Position numbers and translations under genes: made by a program. This document shows, in pieces, positions 21,249 through 33,248 of a stretch of 64,000 bases of DNA. This stretch comes from Haemonchus contortus (Eukaryota > Nematoda > Chromadorea > Rhabditida > Trichostrongylidae): positions 16,797,450 to 16,861,449 of the forward strand of contig LS997567.1 in NCBI GenBank assembly GCA_000469685.2, in the 5' to 3' direction. The stretch's first letter is position 1. Each line of letters begins with the position of its first letter. A model generated the notes under the pieces. It was not told the origin of the DNA and ran no database searches. It saw only the letters and a program-made list of their open reading frames with translations.

Positions 21249-23181
21249 CTAGTTTGTTGACGGGAGTAAGGTGAAGAAAGTTTGCGCATCAACCGACAAG
21301 TCAGTTTTTCTTCTACATTGCAGAGACTCGAAGCCGAGTATTTCGTTCCTTACAGTCTCTCTAGGTATAGCGTTATAGGTAAAACCTAGAGCCCGAATTA
21401 GAACCTTTCTAGTAAAAGTTTTTTTAATGATCTCCAATCTTGAGATAGACTTTTATCACGTGGGTAGAAAATAGCAGTGTCATACTCTAGCATTGGGTAG
21501 CGTTGGGCGAATGAAGGCTTTATAATCACCTATTAGGGGCACGGGTCCTTAATAAAAAGACTCCTCAGCAGTTGGAAAAGAATTAACTCAGCTTTATTCT
21601 CTATTTATCTATAGTGGTAGTCGAAACAAACTACAGTGGTAGTTCGCGATCTACTATAAAACTTTAATCCGTGACGCAATCAGTTCTCCTTAGCTCGACG
21701 TCGTCCATGTGACCCTGTTGCAGACCTGATCTTCAACTATATGAATAACAACGGTTTTTTCGAGCGTAAGGGGTATTTCCATGTCTTCGACCAACCTAAG
21801 ACCGCATCGATGGCTTTTTGAATCAACGCAGGATCCGTCTCTGTTCTCAAAGACCTGTAAATTTTAACATCGTTGCAAACATTTTTACATACAATAGTAG
21901 TCCAGGCATACAGGACTTCAAGCAAATGCGTTATTGTTGACCTTGCGCTTCTTAACTCGTGTTGCCCTTCCGGAAGAGTCCTGCTGTTTTTGAGGTGGCT
22001 AACGATCTCCCTCTTCATCACCTTTTCGAATACTCTACAAAAAGCTGAAGTAATGCTAACTGGTCTACAATTGCAAGAACTGTGACGTGAAGGTTTCTTC
22101 GGAATGGGGCTAGCAAAAGAAATTTTCCATATCTGAGGTACTTCGTCTCTAAACAAGCCAGGTTAAAGTTATATTCCAATGGACCAACAATCGAGGGGAG
22201 TACCTCTTTGATAAAGCCAAGGAGGTATTCCATCCGGGGTGAAGGACGAGCTGGTCTTCCAGTCATATAAAATGTCAAAGATCTCCTGCTTTTCGAACCA
22301 GTGGGGGTCTTCCATTTATGGATAATCCCCCATCAAATCGACACTAGCATTGACATTATTAGAGGTGTAGATGCTTTCAAAAAAGAATCAGCGAGGCATC
22401 CCGCCTTATCGGCATCAAAGTCCACACAGAACCCGGCTCAATAAGGCTCAATAACTGCAGAATTTTTTTCTTTAGGCTTGCATCGAAATGAAGTATATTT
22501 GGAGAGAGCAGATTTGTTCTTGTTTTCTATGATTTTTGTATCAACTGTAAAGCAGTACTTGTTCATCTTGCCTCCAGACCGTGATGCTATGACTTCATTA
22601 GAATCCCAGCCAACAGTGTAGTTTGACAGAACTGCTTTTTTACGCCACGCTTTTACCTTCTTCTCAAAAATAGAGAGAATGTTGAAACGAGGGGATTGCC
22701 TCTTTACGCAGCCTAACCTTCCTAACCAGAACAAAACTATCAATACTGTTATGGAGAATAAAAAATGGATGTTTCGTACATATCGTTAGCATTCGGACCC
22801 CCGAAAGAGCCATAGGAGTCAACGGAGTCAAAAAGACAGAATTTTTTTTGGAGTCAGCTTTCTCGAAATCGCGCCTAAGACAACACGGTCCTCCGAGTGT
22901 TCGCTTGTACCCAATGGGAGATCAATCCTTGCTCTAGAAACGAACGATTCCTCATTACAAAATAGCAGGTAAAGAATCTTACCATTTCTGGTCTCAGCAG
23001 ACACAAACTGGTGGAATCCACGATTTTTTACCATGTTCAGAAACTTCTGGCAAACACCTTCACATTGGTAACCAGTAAGTGCCCAATCAATATCCGGGAA
23101 GTTGGAGTCCTCACTGAGCGAGCAAATATTAGTGGGACACAAAGGTCGCTTATAGACTTGATAAGCTTCGACACTTATCAC
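21249..23181 (-). pseudogene. CR1/Jockey-type LINE, decayed
   Basis: Minus-strand order: endonuclease end with DSNFPDIDWALTGYQCEGV and GTSEHSEDRVV (23181-22828; compare GDFNLPDIDW...GSSDH). A basic linker with WRKKAVLSNY follows (22743-22438). RT follows with SFASPIPKKPSRHSSCNCRP, VSITSAFCRVFEKVMKREI, GQHELRSARSTITHLLEVL and DVKIYRSL (22280-21737). The C-terminal ALGFTYNAIPRETVRNEILG then LESLQCRR-type end lies at 21437-21249. Multiple stops; the FADD box has decayed. Confidence 0.8.
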
Positions 23182-23499
23182 TTAAGCAGCTAGAGCCTCT
23201 CTACCACCCTCCGCTTATTGCCTTCTATGCCACAGACAGCAGCAATTATTTCGTATTCGCCAGATATCGGCTCACTGAAGACCAAAGTAGGGGATACTTA
23301 GGGTTCAACAAGAATAGCGACAGCTCCAAATTCGTTCTTTAATGAGACTCGTCCTTATAACCTGAGACAAATTTTCGCAGGTGCTGCCATCTTTTCGTGT
23401 TCGTTCTGCCTTGCTCTCATTGATATTTGTTTTCCAGCGCGAAGTCATCCACTCTACTTCTTTCCGCTTGCTGTATTTTTTGTGTCACTTATTATTCTT
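23182..23499. other. No recognisable feature
   Basis: Short gap between the LINE 5' side and the SINE; nothing supported. Confidence 0.4.
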
Positions 23500-23808
23500 T
23501 TGGGCGAAGGTGGTGTAGTAGCAAGTGGCGCAATATATCCCACGCACGGTCGCGGATTCGAGTCCCCGATCGATATTCGCCTAGACCAACCAAGCCTTCC
23601 GTGTCTCAGGGGTCGGTTAATTTGTACCAGACTCGTGTGGGAGGATAAAAGCACTAACTCGTACATCGGCAAACCACTGCTAGTCATTGTATAGGTCACA
23701 CACGTATTCATTACGCCACTACGATTCTGAATGGAAGTCGAATGCTGGGGCGCATGCCTCAGACGGGATTGATTCACGTCGGGAGACTTTATCCTCTATC
23801 CTTTTATT
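23500..23808 (+). repeat. tRNA-derived SINE (copy 2, most complete)
   Basis: The head has polymerase III internal promoter boxes: TGGTGTAGTAGCAAGTGG (A box, 23511-23528) and CGGATTCGAGTCC (B box, 23552-23564). The body matches 1741-1909, and the 3' end is a TTTATCCTCTATCCTTTTA tail. No coding capacity. The tail is pyrimidine-rich rather than poly(A), so the partner LINE is not obvious. Confidence 0.75.
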
Positions 23809-24720
23809 ACTCCTCTGTTCTGAGGTGAATTGTTTTCTCAATATATTCCTTTTTTTCCTTTCCTGATCCTTCTAGTCAATCTGATTCCTCTTTAATTGTT
23901 ATTGAGTTCTCCCCAGTTGACTTGCCCCTTTGAGCAATTCGGACTCAGGATAATGTGCGAGTAATTCCGACTCTAGTTTTACTTCGAGCTATTCTAACTC
24001 TAAATTTGCTCATACAGGTTCACTTTAGGCATCTCGATCAACGTTCCTTTTTCTTTTCACTGGAAAAGATTTTAGGTCATAGCTTTTCAGCTCGATTGGT
24101 GGTCTTCTACGCGTTCGGACTGAAATAATTGTAAGCCTGAATAACGGCATCCGAGCTGGTGTTGTAAGCCTGAATAACGGCATCCGAGCTGGTGATCTGC
24201 CAAAATGTCAGCTTGCATATAGAAATGTTTGGAGACTTGCGCTCGGTCCAAGAGGCACCGTGCCTGAGTTCGGCAAATTTCTGGCGTGGAAATTACTTAC
24301 CTTCATTCGAAATCGTCTGCTGTCTCTCTCTCCCTCTCTCTCTTTTTAGTTGCGAGTAGCCGCTTGGCAGTTCCATTGTTGAGAGGGTTAGATCACTTAA
24401 ATACTTCCCAAGGGAAGAGTTCACGTGAGACGGAGAGTAAGGACTCATTCTCAGGTCCATCTTGAGTTTCCTACAACTCACACATAACTGTGATGAGCTT
24501 TTCCTATTTTAATGAAAGAACTTAGCTTTTACTTGGCAGGCTGTACAAGTTCCTTTCTTTCTAGATCACATGGTAGTTTTTAGGCAACCGGTGTCGGGCT
24601 TGCTGTTTCTGATTCGGACTTCATTTTCACAGAAGCAAAATCTCTTGCATATCTTCCACGTACGGCTTTCTATGAACCTCGGCATAATTGTTCTGTTACT
24701 GAGTTGTTTTCTTCAACTCT
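23809..24720. other. No gene; contains a 33-bp perfect duplication
   Basis: A 33-bp unit starting TTGTAAGCCTGAATAACGGC is present twice in tandem (24131-24163, 24164-24196). Nothing else supported. Confidence 0.5.
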
Positions 24721-24790
24721 TCACGAGTTTTGTATACATACTTTATTAGGCTGACGTTTCGGCGGAGTCGCCTCCTTCAGAGCCTAGAAA
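24720..24790 (-). repeat. Solo PLE terminal region with hammerhead-like motif (family PLE-C)
   Basis: The minus strand carries CTGAAGG, AGGCG, a loop, CGCC, GAAACG (24780-24756), then TCAGCCTAATAAAG. This has the same layout as the PLE-A terminus (CTGACGA...GCCGAAACG...AATAAAG) but a different sequence. No RT remains next to it that I can recognise. The CTGANGA core is imperfect. Confidence 0.5.
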
Positions 24791-26870
24791 GATTATAACG
24801 ATTCATGACTATGCGACCAAACGCCTCCACTGCCACACTGAAGTTCGAGACCCCCAGGGCACGCAGGTGGGTCTGTTGGGTGTTGCATATCTTTGTCCTA
24901 GCCGTTCCTGCTCTGAATACTTTTTTATGATCAAATTTGTGTCTAAACGGCATCTGTATTTGAGGGTGTTTCAGCGTAGAAAGTAAATTACGCGCCGGGA
25001 TTCACACCAAATGGTGTTTGATGATTTTTTCAGGATTGTCGTCCAGCTTACTCGTTCCAAAACTATACTATATCATGCCACGCTTGAACTGTTCCTGCAA
25101 ATTTTTTTCAAGTTCGTCATCGTTACTCATCAGCCCACGCCACTCTACAAAAGTGCATTGCCCTCGACACCAACAACCTATACTGATTTGCATTATTGTG
25201 GTGGAGACCAAGCGCTGAAAAATAGACTTCTAGGTGACGAAGCTTCTAGTTCCGATGTTGTCACCCCTGAGAAACGTAACGTGAACCCACTCCTATTGTG
25301 AATCGCATAATTAATTCCCATTATTCTCTCTTGTTCTCTACTTGAGGAACTCAACCGGAAAACAACACCCAAACCACTGGACTTCTGAAATGTTTCCTTC
25401 TTCTTTTGCAGAGCGTAGAGCAACCTTGTGCCGCACAAGTGAAAAACACTGGGATATTCCTCATGATCTCATAACGATAAGCCCGTCCTGAGATGCACTT
25501 TAACTTTTACGTCTTTTAATGCTCTTCAAAACGAGAACTTTCCGCTATGCATGGAAAGCAAATACATGGAAAGCGAAAAAATAGATCCGTAATCGCTGGT
25601 TTCCACGGCGTTTTGATATTTCGCCCATGATATCGATCACTGAGCAAGAGATGAAGGTGCACTATTTGGTCCATAGCGGGGTAGCAAAGATACGTTACCA
25701 ACAAAAATGAGAAGGAGCGAGATAGATTGGCATTTAATTGGCCACAATATGAAAAATAGAAAGTGATCGGACCGGTGGACTTAAGGCCATATCAACATTC
25801 GATCTTAATATAATGGAGACTGATCGTTATCATTATTCCGTACACTATCAAGAGCACAATTCTATAAAACTGTTGCTATTACCTACTGAAACCCTCTGCT
25901 AAAACCAATGAAGTAACCACCAGTGCCCATGGATTGAATGACTGGTTTTCTCAGAAGAATCTTCGTTGTAGTTATGTTCAGAGGCCGAGACTATCTACCT
26001 TCGGCGGTTTGAGTCTATCGAGGAACTCGCGCGTAAAAGACAAGCCGGGAAAAGACCCTGCACAAGGCAACGAGAGACTACCATTGAAAAAGTAGAATTT
26101 TACATAGTAGTGCATATACCGCTCGAGATCTCATGCAATGTAAAAAGCAAGTCACCCTGTTTTCTGAAGTCCAAATAGATGTTCCTTCCCCGCTGGCACT
26201 TGTAAACCTGGCTGAATGCAATAAACGTATGGGTAGACATCCTTTCCTCGGAATGCTTCTTTCACAGAGTTCACCAGCTTGCCTCAAACCACTTGTTCAA
26301 CACTGCCTTCAACACTACACAAAAAAATCGAAATCAAATTCGATCGAAAAGCACCTCTTAAGTCGTTGCGATCGGAAAGAAGGTATTCTGCCTCAATGTT
26401 TTCTACGTGGATATCGATCACCTGTTGGGTTGCGCGATCATATCGCTCTGAAATGAGATGATTGGGTTTGAAGAAGAGATATGTTATAGAGAGAATATGA
26501 ATGCCGCTTTGTAACCATGTGGCTATTATATGAAATCGTCAACTGAGCTCTGCAATATTGCATTCGGTATTGCATCCTTAATGCAGGAGTCAGAACAATC
26601 GATAATGTCTATATGCAATGGGGCAGGCTCTATAATGGGGTAGGGAGAGGAAGTAAAAGACTAAATTTTTCTCATGAAGCTAGTGCATGAATAGTGCACT
26701 ATTCGGGACACTAAATTTGGGAACGTTATCACTCGCCTCTAGTTCAACTCTCTCAATCGGAAGCAGAACCGTTACAGTCCATGCGTCCTCGCTAACGAGA
26801 CACAAGTCCGCTTATTTTTACTGCATAACAGTCCGAGCTTTTGGTACACACCACCTTTCGGATGTCGTTT
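24790..26870. other. No recognisable gene
   Basis: Contains an open frame of 107 codons at 26133-26456 (+) and shorter ones, none of which resembles a family I know or has convincing splice sites. Confidence 0.4.
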
Positions 26871-26879
26871 ACGGAACAT

Positions 26880-27480
26880 ATCTGCTTCTGGAAGACCCTA
26901 TATCCCAAGTCGTGCTCTTTTCCAGATGTTTGAAAAGTGGCAGTCAGAAACTGGCAAATACGGTGAGCAAGGCCGAGTTCCGTGACATATTTCGTTCAGT
27001 TGCCTTACCTTTGAAAGGTGTAATGAAGAAGAATCTGGCCCTTCCCGTTCTCTCACGCCGGGCAAGGCTGTAGTCTCAAAGCATTTTGTCCAGCTCTTCG
27101 CAGTTGTTTTGAAGCCGTAGACTGATACATCTGTGGCACACCGCCTCAGAATCACTATATCCTTTCTCGGATGTACTTTTGCAGTCCAGCAGTGCTCCGA
27201 TATTCATCCTTGTCCACCTATCGAGCAGAAAGCTTCCTTTAGACATGCATGATCCAGTCCTCATCGCACATAACAAAGTTGTGGAGTAATGATTCCTTCT
27301 TGTAGCGCTACATACGCGCTGAGCAGCAGCACAAGACTGTGGGCTTTTTGGTGCTCGCTCATGCAGCACATATTCTCCACCTTTAGAAGGGCCACCACGA
27401 AGTCTCATACCTTCGACATTCATACTGTTACATTAGTGCCTTCAGAACCAGCGGTGTACCTTGCCTTTAGTGGTGCTCTG
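26880..27480 (-). pseudogene. Decayed mariner transposase
   Basis: Minus-strand frames give SEHQKAHSLVLLLSAYVALQ (compare the TERQKAHRVDLCLSLL block), then FVMCDEDWIMH near 27260 (compare VTCDEKWILYDN, containing a catalytic Asp) and VDKDE. Toward 26950 they give CSPYLPVSDCHFSNIWKR (compare YSPDLSPSDYHFF, containing the third catalytic position). Stops throughout; no inverted repeats identified. Confidence 0.65.
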
Positions 27481-27904
27481 TTCGCTCCCAAATAGCGTTA
27501 ATTTCCGAGTTGTTCCATTGCATACCTATTCAGCTTGAACTTGTAGAAGGAGAATAAGCGAGACCCTTCGCGGACATATTATCTGCCACGCCCTAGAACC
27601 GACCAACTACTGAATCTCGTTCAAAGTCTTCCGAGCAGTCGTGAACACAACAAGATGTGTTGAATGACCCTACATATTCTGATACTATACATGCCTGTGA
27701 CCGGAAAAAATTGCCATATTTACCCTAATCTAACAACCATCATTTATTGAATTGTTATTTCACGGCCATTACAACTTACGGCAGATTGAGGGGGCCACAG
27801 TCGAGGCAACAGTGCACAAGCGGTCAATAGCGCTTTATTTTGCCATGGTCTACCACCTATAAATAAACTTCCAGAGCCCGCAAGGACAAGGTGTCCTTCA
27901 AAAA
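27481..27904. other. No recognisable feature
   Basis: Intergenic or intronic sequence below the last tentative sarcoglycan exon. Confidence 0.4.
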
Positions 27905-28060
27905 GTGGGCTTATTTTTTCCTTTTTCCTCTCTTTTCTTCGATTAGTTCTTCTAGATCAAAACGATAACGACTCTTGTTCAGAGGGAATGATTCGCCGAA
28001 GAATTCATCTAGTAGGCCTTGGAGAAGCAGAAGAAAACTTCTCATGAAGCTTAGTAGTAA
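27905..28060 (-). other. Unassigned open frame (possible exon)
   Basis: A minus-strand frame of ~50 codons, open immediately after the MITE, reads GLLLSFMRSFLLLLQGLLDE and later NKSRYRFDLEELIEEKRGKR before a stop at 27905. It lies on the same strand as, and just downstream of, the sarcoglycan exons. It could be a further exon of that gene, but the frame does not join exon 4 directly and I cannot align it to the family. Confidence 0.25.
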
Positions 28061-28068
28061 GCCACTAA

Positions 28069-29472
28069 CCAGGGAGAGGTACTCTACTCATTTTGGAACT
28101 TTGAATTTAGACCCAGATAAATCGATAGAGTTCTGAATGCTGTTTACAAAAATGGAAATTAACCCTTTGACGACAGCGCGGCTGAGCCACGGTTTTTCGG
28201 TCGCGTGGGACAGCGCGGCTCAACGGTGGACCGCACCCTTCTCATCAGTTGTTTTTCTCGATTATTAATTTTACTTGGTGTTTTTTGTATTTAGTGGGTT
28301 TGCAATCACCAAATAACACTATACACAAAGTGGGCTAATAAAAAGCATTGCTAATTTCTGGAAACTACTAATAAGTTCAATTCTCTCCTTGAAAATCACA
28401 CTTTTTGTGCATTTTTCAAAAACAGTCAATGTAAACAAGATTTTCATATCTACTGCCCCTAGACTTGACTCGTCTTGTGGGAGCTCAAACACATCCATAA
28501 GTTCAAGTTAGTTGTTTGTAACAAATTTTTCGAGAGCTTGCCCTCCTTTTAACTGCCTATCTTCAACTTTAATTAATATTCCTTTTCGCCTCTTCGAAAG
28601 TTGGAAAAGTGGGTGCTATGTTCCAATAAGTCATTCACTAGGTTTCAGTATAGAGATGCATTCCTTGATTCAAAGGTCAGTCTATTGGTACAGTGAACAC
28701 AGCTGCTGAATCCTTGCTCGTGGGCTGACAACCGAAGTAAATCTTGAATCTGAATCTTGTGTAAATCTTAGCCCCACAAATGTGTAACACCTTCATAAGA
28801 TAGCCTAAAAAGTTTTATTTTTCAGTTTTATTTTCGTCGGGTTCGACCAATAATCTTTCAAAACCATCCTCCAAATCGTCCACTGCAGGCTGATCCATTT
28901 CTACTCTCAATGCTATATTATGCATCAAACCAGACTTAACTGAAGTTGAAAACTCATAATTAACCAATATGCACCTATTTCAACCCAAATCACAAAAAAA
29001 GCGCTTGAAAAAAAAGCAAAAAATGGTCACTTCAGAAAAATGATTCACCCGTGGGACAGCGCGGCTCAACGTTGAGCCGCGGAAGCGGAAAGCTTCGAAA
29101 TGCGTCTGTCCCGCGCGCCAGACACGCAAAAAGGCGCGCTGTCGTCAAAGGGTTAAGACTGCAAAATGGTTCTCCTTAAAAAGTTATGGGGGCCCGAATA
29201 TTGCTCGACAGTAGTATCAACTGGAAATGCGAACTCGTCGCTTCCATATCTTGCGAAGTGTTTTTTCATTTTATCAAAGGCTCTCTGAACGTTTTCTGAC
29301 ATTTCTTTAGACAATTGATACTACTGTCGAGTAGAATTCGGGCCTCCATATCCTTTTAAGGAGAATCATTTTGCAGTTTTAATTTCCATTTTCGTAAACA
29401 GCATTCAGAACTCTATCGATTTATCTTGGTCTTAATTCAAAGTTCCAAGATAAGTAGACTACCCCTCCCTGG
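28069..29472. mobile_element. MITE of the CCAGGG family, copy 3
   Basis: Ends CCAGGGAGAGG and CCCTCCCTGG flanked by TAA (28066-28068, 29473-29475). The arms share GGAACTTTGAAT and ATCGATAGAGTTCTGAATGC in both orientations. Its interior is itself split by a TTAA element (28163-29152). It lies directly after the tentative exon 4 of the sarcoglycan gene, changing the sequence downstream of SMTTENF-type codons. Confidence 0.8.
28163..29152. mobile_element. piggyBac-like MITE (TTAA target), nested
   Basis: Ends CCCTTTGACGACAGCGCG and CGCGCTGTCGTCAAAGGG, flanked by TTAA on both sides (28159-28162, 29153-29156). TTAA targets and CCC-starting termini are piggyBac hallmarks. Subterminal GGGACAGCGCGGCTCAACG repeats occur in direct orientation near each end. 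No transposase. A smaller relative is at 37836-38021. Confidence 0.82.
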
Positions 29473-29475
29473 TAA

Positions 29476-29659
29476 GCCATAGAAAAGTTCTCAGTTGTCA
29501 AGCTCATGCTAGCCATTTTATGGGTGGCTGGAAAGTCAAGATATAGCAAAGACGACTTCGCTGTCAAGAAGCTGTTTGAAATGGGTTGTGGAAAAACAAA
29601 AATGCTCGTTCTCTCAGCAACGCTATTACGCAAATGAATCTCCACTGATATGTTAGCCT
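29476..29659 (-). CDS. Sarcoglycan-like gene, tentative exon 4
   Basis: An open minus-strand frame begins EANISVEIHLRNSVAE, comparable to the PYQAEFFIKNMNVEE segment that follows the cadherin-like domain in alpha/epsilon-sarcoglycan. The phase fits exon 3 if the acceptor is the AG at 29660-29661, but the preceding tract is purine-rich and weak. The rest of the frame to 29476 does not align with the family, and a MITE follows, so the true 3' border is unknown. An alternative donor (GTAATA) lies ~30 bp into it. Confidence 0.4.
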
Positions 29660-29761
29660 CTTTTCTGCTCAACCGTTCTCTACAACAAACTTTGGGAATG
29701 GCGGGTGGCCACTCATGCAGAGAACAATGTTGAGCTACTAGTACTTGGCGGTAGCGCTTAC

Positions 29762-29869
29762 CATCTCCAGAGAGTGTGATCACAAGGTATCGCTGTTCAC
29801 ACTCGAAAGTGTCAAGTCTTTTCGCGAGGACGTGTGCCGTGATTTGTTTCGTTCCTGTGACTGGCGTTC
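29762..29869 (-). CDS. Alpha/epsilon-sarcoglycan-like gene, exon 3
   Basis: 108 bp between acceptor GTTTAG and donor GTAAGC. It encodes GTPVTGTKQITAHVLAKRLD then TFECEQRYLVITLSGD. This corresponds to the sarcoglycan stretch ending the cadherin-like domain (GSPT...[23 protein letters not shown] in the human epsilon protein). Entry and exit phases are both 1, matching exon 2, which ends in the codon half that this exon completes to Gly (YLV-G-TP). Exon 2 lies 14.5 kb away, so the link rests on phase and homology; transcript data would settle it. Confidence 0.72.
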
Positions 29870-31890
29870 CTAAACTACTGCCGATCTTACTCAAAAAAAA
29901 TCACCATGAAAAGGATAAGCAATGTGGTGACATTATTAGAACGTTGAGTACTTGGAAGTGGACACGGAATACCAATTATACACGGTAAGAACGAATGTCT
30001 CCAGTGAATTGTTAGCGAGACTGTTGGTCGATTCTTAGCAAAATGGCTCTAATTTTCTTGCGATTCTGGCGAAAGGTACTTGTTTTGAGCAAGCTGACTT
30101 GTGACGTTGCTTAGAGCGGAATAATATTCGAAACGTCGTAGATTAGGGTATAACCATGGAAATGCTATTACCTGCGCAGCTTTCGGTGCAAAAACGATTT
30201 ACGTTCACCTCTTCTCCTCAGGAGCGCCTCCTCCACGAATACATTTCATATTTTAACGTATTTCAAACTAAGCTATTGTTTCAACTGCTACTGACATTGC
30301 CTTGAGCTAAAAATGGTTCTGAACAACCTAGGGACCTACCTCGGGTTCCCCCTTCAATCCTTGGGTGTATTAAAGTTAACATCTTCAATGCTCCCCCCCC
30401 CCTCCTCGCTCCACTCTACAGGCTTCCAACGGAGTGGTGGAGTTCTAGACCTACCGACACACACTTACTTAGAATTCTTCGAAAGGTTGAGGAGTATCAC
30501 TAGCATACCCCACCTGAATGTCTCCCACCAGGCAGCGATTGTTCGGTCGTTCGAAAACCATTTTGGATTTTTGAGCGTTTCACAGAACAATTTTTTCGAA
30601 CCAACTTCAATCAATTATATACGGTAGTGACCTTGCTGAACTTCCGGTTTTTTTGGCCAAAAAACTGGACCACATAATATTCGATCTTCTGTTGATGTGT
30701 TTCCACTATAGGTCTTCTGCAGCTACCGAAGTTCGGGTTGCGCAGGATCAGGGCTATATGTTAGATGTAGCATCAATTTCTAACCATTCTTTGATAATTT
30801 TTGCCAAGACTCCAAAAAGTATTCAATCTGACCACTACGTAGCATAAGAGTACTCCTTTGCGACCACTAGTTTTGTTGGGCATTTTTTAACTGCTTCATG
30901 AAATTTCAGCGAGTGGAGGTGCTTGTTAACATGCTGCTTCTTTAGAAGCACTTCACACTATGTATGTCAGGAAGGGACAGAGAGAACCGCCTAGATGGGG
31001 TCCCACCGATAAAGAAATGCCTTGGGAGATCAATACACTGAAGGGTTGATGGTCATCAGATGAACGTAGCTGATCTGATGATCAGGCGCGAGGGGGTCGC
31101 AGTAGTAAACAAGCCTAAGGAAAGAAGAGGCGCGCGAAGAACTGTATAGAAGGGAACCCTCGAGAGAGAGAGGACGTCATTAGTTTTTCATCACCCGCCG
31201 CCAACTGCCTACCCCCCGGAGCTTGTGAACTCCGTGCCCTACGATTCCCCCGACGATTCTAGCACCCTTATTGAGTGCTGGTGGGACGAATCTCAGTGGT
31301 TCGTGAGATAAATGGAATCAGGACATTAATGAAGGCCTTAGTGGCCAAGTTCCTTCACGGCTGAACCACCTCGGGGTTCTCTTTGTGCTCGACCCTTTAA
31401 TGGACCTTTTTGTTACATCTTTTCTCCTCAACTGCTCATTGATTTTATTGATCGTATTTTTGTGTTAAAATAAACTCGTAAATCATTGTTCCGTCGAACA
31501 GTCATTTGGAGCCACTCCTATTCGGTGTAGTATCAAAGTCTCTATGGGAGGGACCTTACATATCTCACCTCTGTAGTCCCACCAAATTGGTGTTGTGATC
31601 TTCTATTGACGAAGATCAGTTTTGTACCTCGTTTGAACACGTTCTTCGAGAATTTAACGTGATCGTTTGTGAGTAAAATTATCGTAAGCATTCCAACTTT
31701 CACCAGCAACCAGTATGAGGTTCGTAGATGAGTGGTCTTCATTGCGTTTGAAGTGCAAATCACAGGCACAAACTCACAGCGTCGAGTGTATCTCCCGCAG
31801 CTCATGTCGCGCCTGAACATCTAGCTTTGACATCAGTCAAACGTCGTCAACTATCCTCCTTGATGCGCTGATTCTTACAGTGTGTTATTA

Positions 31891-32278
31891 CATGTATGGC
31901 TGCTTTCATAGTCCGCAGGCAGGCGCGCAGGCGCGCTGGCGCGCAGGCAGGCGCGCTGGCGCGCAGGCAGGCGCGCTGGCGCGCTGGCGCGCAGGCAGGG
32001 GCGCAGGCAGTGCTGGGGGGGAGGAGGGAGGCAGACAGTGTAAGGCAAACAGTCCACGCCCCTTCGAAGGTTGTTTGTTTTCAACCCCTCGAAGGGGCGT
32101 GGATGTTTGCCTCACACTGTCTGCCTCCCTCCTCCCCCCTAGCACTGCCTGCGCCCCTGCCTGCGCGCCAGCGCGCCAGCGCGCCTGCCTGCGCGCCAGC
32201 GCGCCAGCGCGCCTGCCTGCGCGCCAGCGCGCCTGCGCGCCTGCCTGCGGACTATGAAAGCAGCCTATGGATTACATG
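31891..32278. mobile_element. GC-rich foldback element with repeated arms
   Basis: A near-perfect ~388-bp palindrome centred near 32078. Outer ends GGCTGCTTTCATAGTCCGCA (from 31898) are mirrored at 32265. Each arm then carries 4-6 copies of 10-15-bp units such as GCGCGCTGGC and GCGCGCAGGCAG. These are followed by a GGAGGAGGGAGGCAGACAG block and an inner ACGCCCCTTCGAAGG stem. TACATG-like sequence flanks both ends. Tandem repeats inside long inverted repeats are the hallmark of Foldback-type DNA elements. Non-coding. Confidence 0.75.
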
Positions 32279-33248
32279 AAGGTCGGCTTAAGTTAAGACC
32301 ATCAAAAGACCATTTTTCATACCAACTGGTCAGCCCAACTTAGAGTGATGAATTGGAGGGACAAAAAGTTGTGAACCAGTGTTCACATGCGCTCTGTAAT
32401 AATTCATTGTCACCATATGTTTTGCCTATATCAAGGAAAACACTAGGAATTTTTAATCAAGATAGAAGCAAAAAAGTTAAATGTGCCGACATGCTCCATA
32501 TGACTCTCCATGTTTGGACTAATTCTAAAATTATAAATCAAAATGAAATCTGTCCGGTTTTTTCTTAAAAGAGTGCAGGTATATACACGTTTCAAACGAC
32601 CTGATAGAATAAGACAATTTTGTGTTTGCCAATTGCACAAGACTGAGTCTGTTATTGTATTACCGAATGATGTATGCTACGATGTCTTTAGCTGCTTTGT
32701 CGTATGAAAAAAATGCAAAATGAGGATATATACCTACTGGGTCATCTTGAATTTGGTCAACTTAGCTAAACGAATACAGCAAGTCCTTAACAAGATTTTT
32801 CGAGATCCAATTGCTTAACTGTGTTTGTTTGTTTTGAACACAATGTCGTGAACAACGTTTACTGCTTGCTATCTCACAAGATAAATATTTTTTTGTCTGA
32901 AGGAATGAACATCGATCATAACGTATTTGGAGTACTATCTCACAGCCTCACAGATACTGTAAACCGCTCAGCTCACCACTTCATTGATAACAAAACAAAA
33001 TACCGTGTCTCCTCCCAATCCACGCAATCTGTTCGCAGTGAATGCTGCAGCTCGACTCTTTGATTCGAAGAGCCACCTGAGATGCGATCTTATATAGGGA
33101 TTGTATTGAGTTTATCAATATACATTCTCCCAGCCGTTTCAAAGATAGGAGCTTTTACAGAGATTTCTAGATTCACAGTTCACTGTGGCCTCATGCCTAC
33201 TTCGATATAATTCATTCTTATTCTCAACTCGCACAATGAATCTGGAAT

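Noticed and set aside
31880..32279. Ala/Arg-rich open frames of ~125 codons on both strands
   Set aside because: They translate GC-rich short repeats of the foldback element; no start context or conservation, and both strands are equally open.
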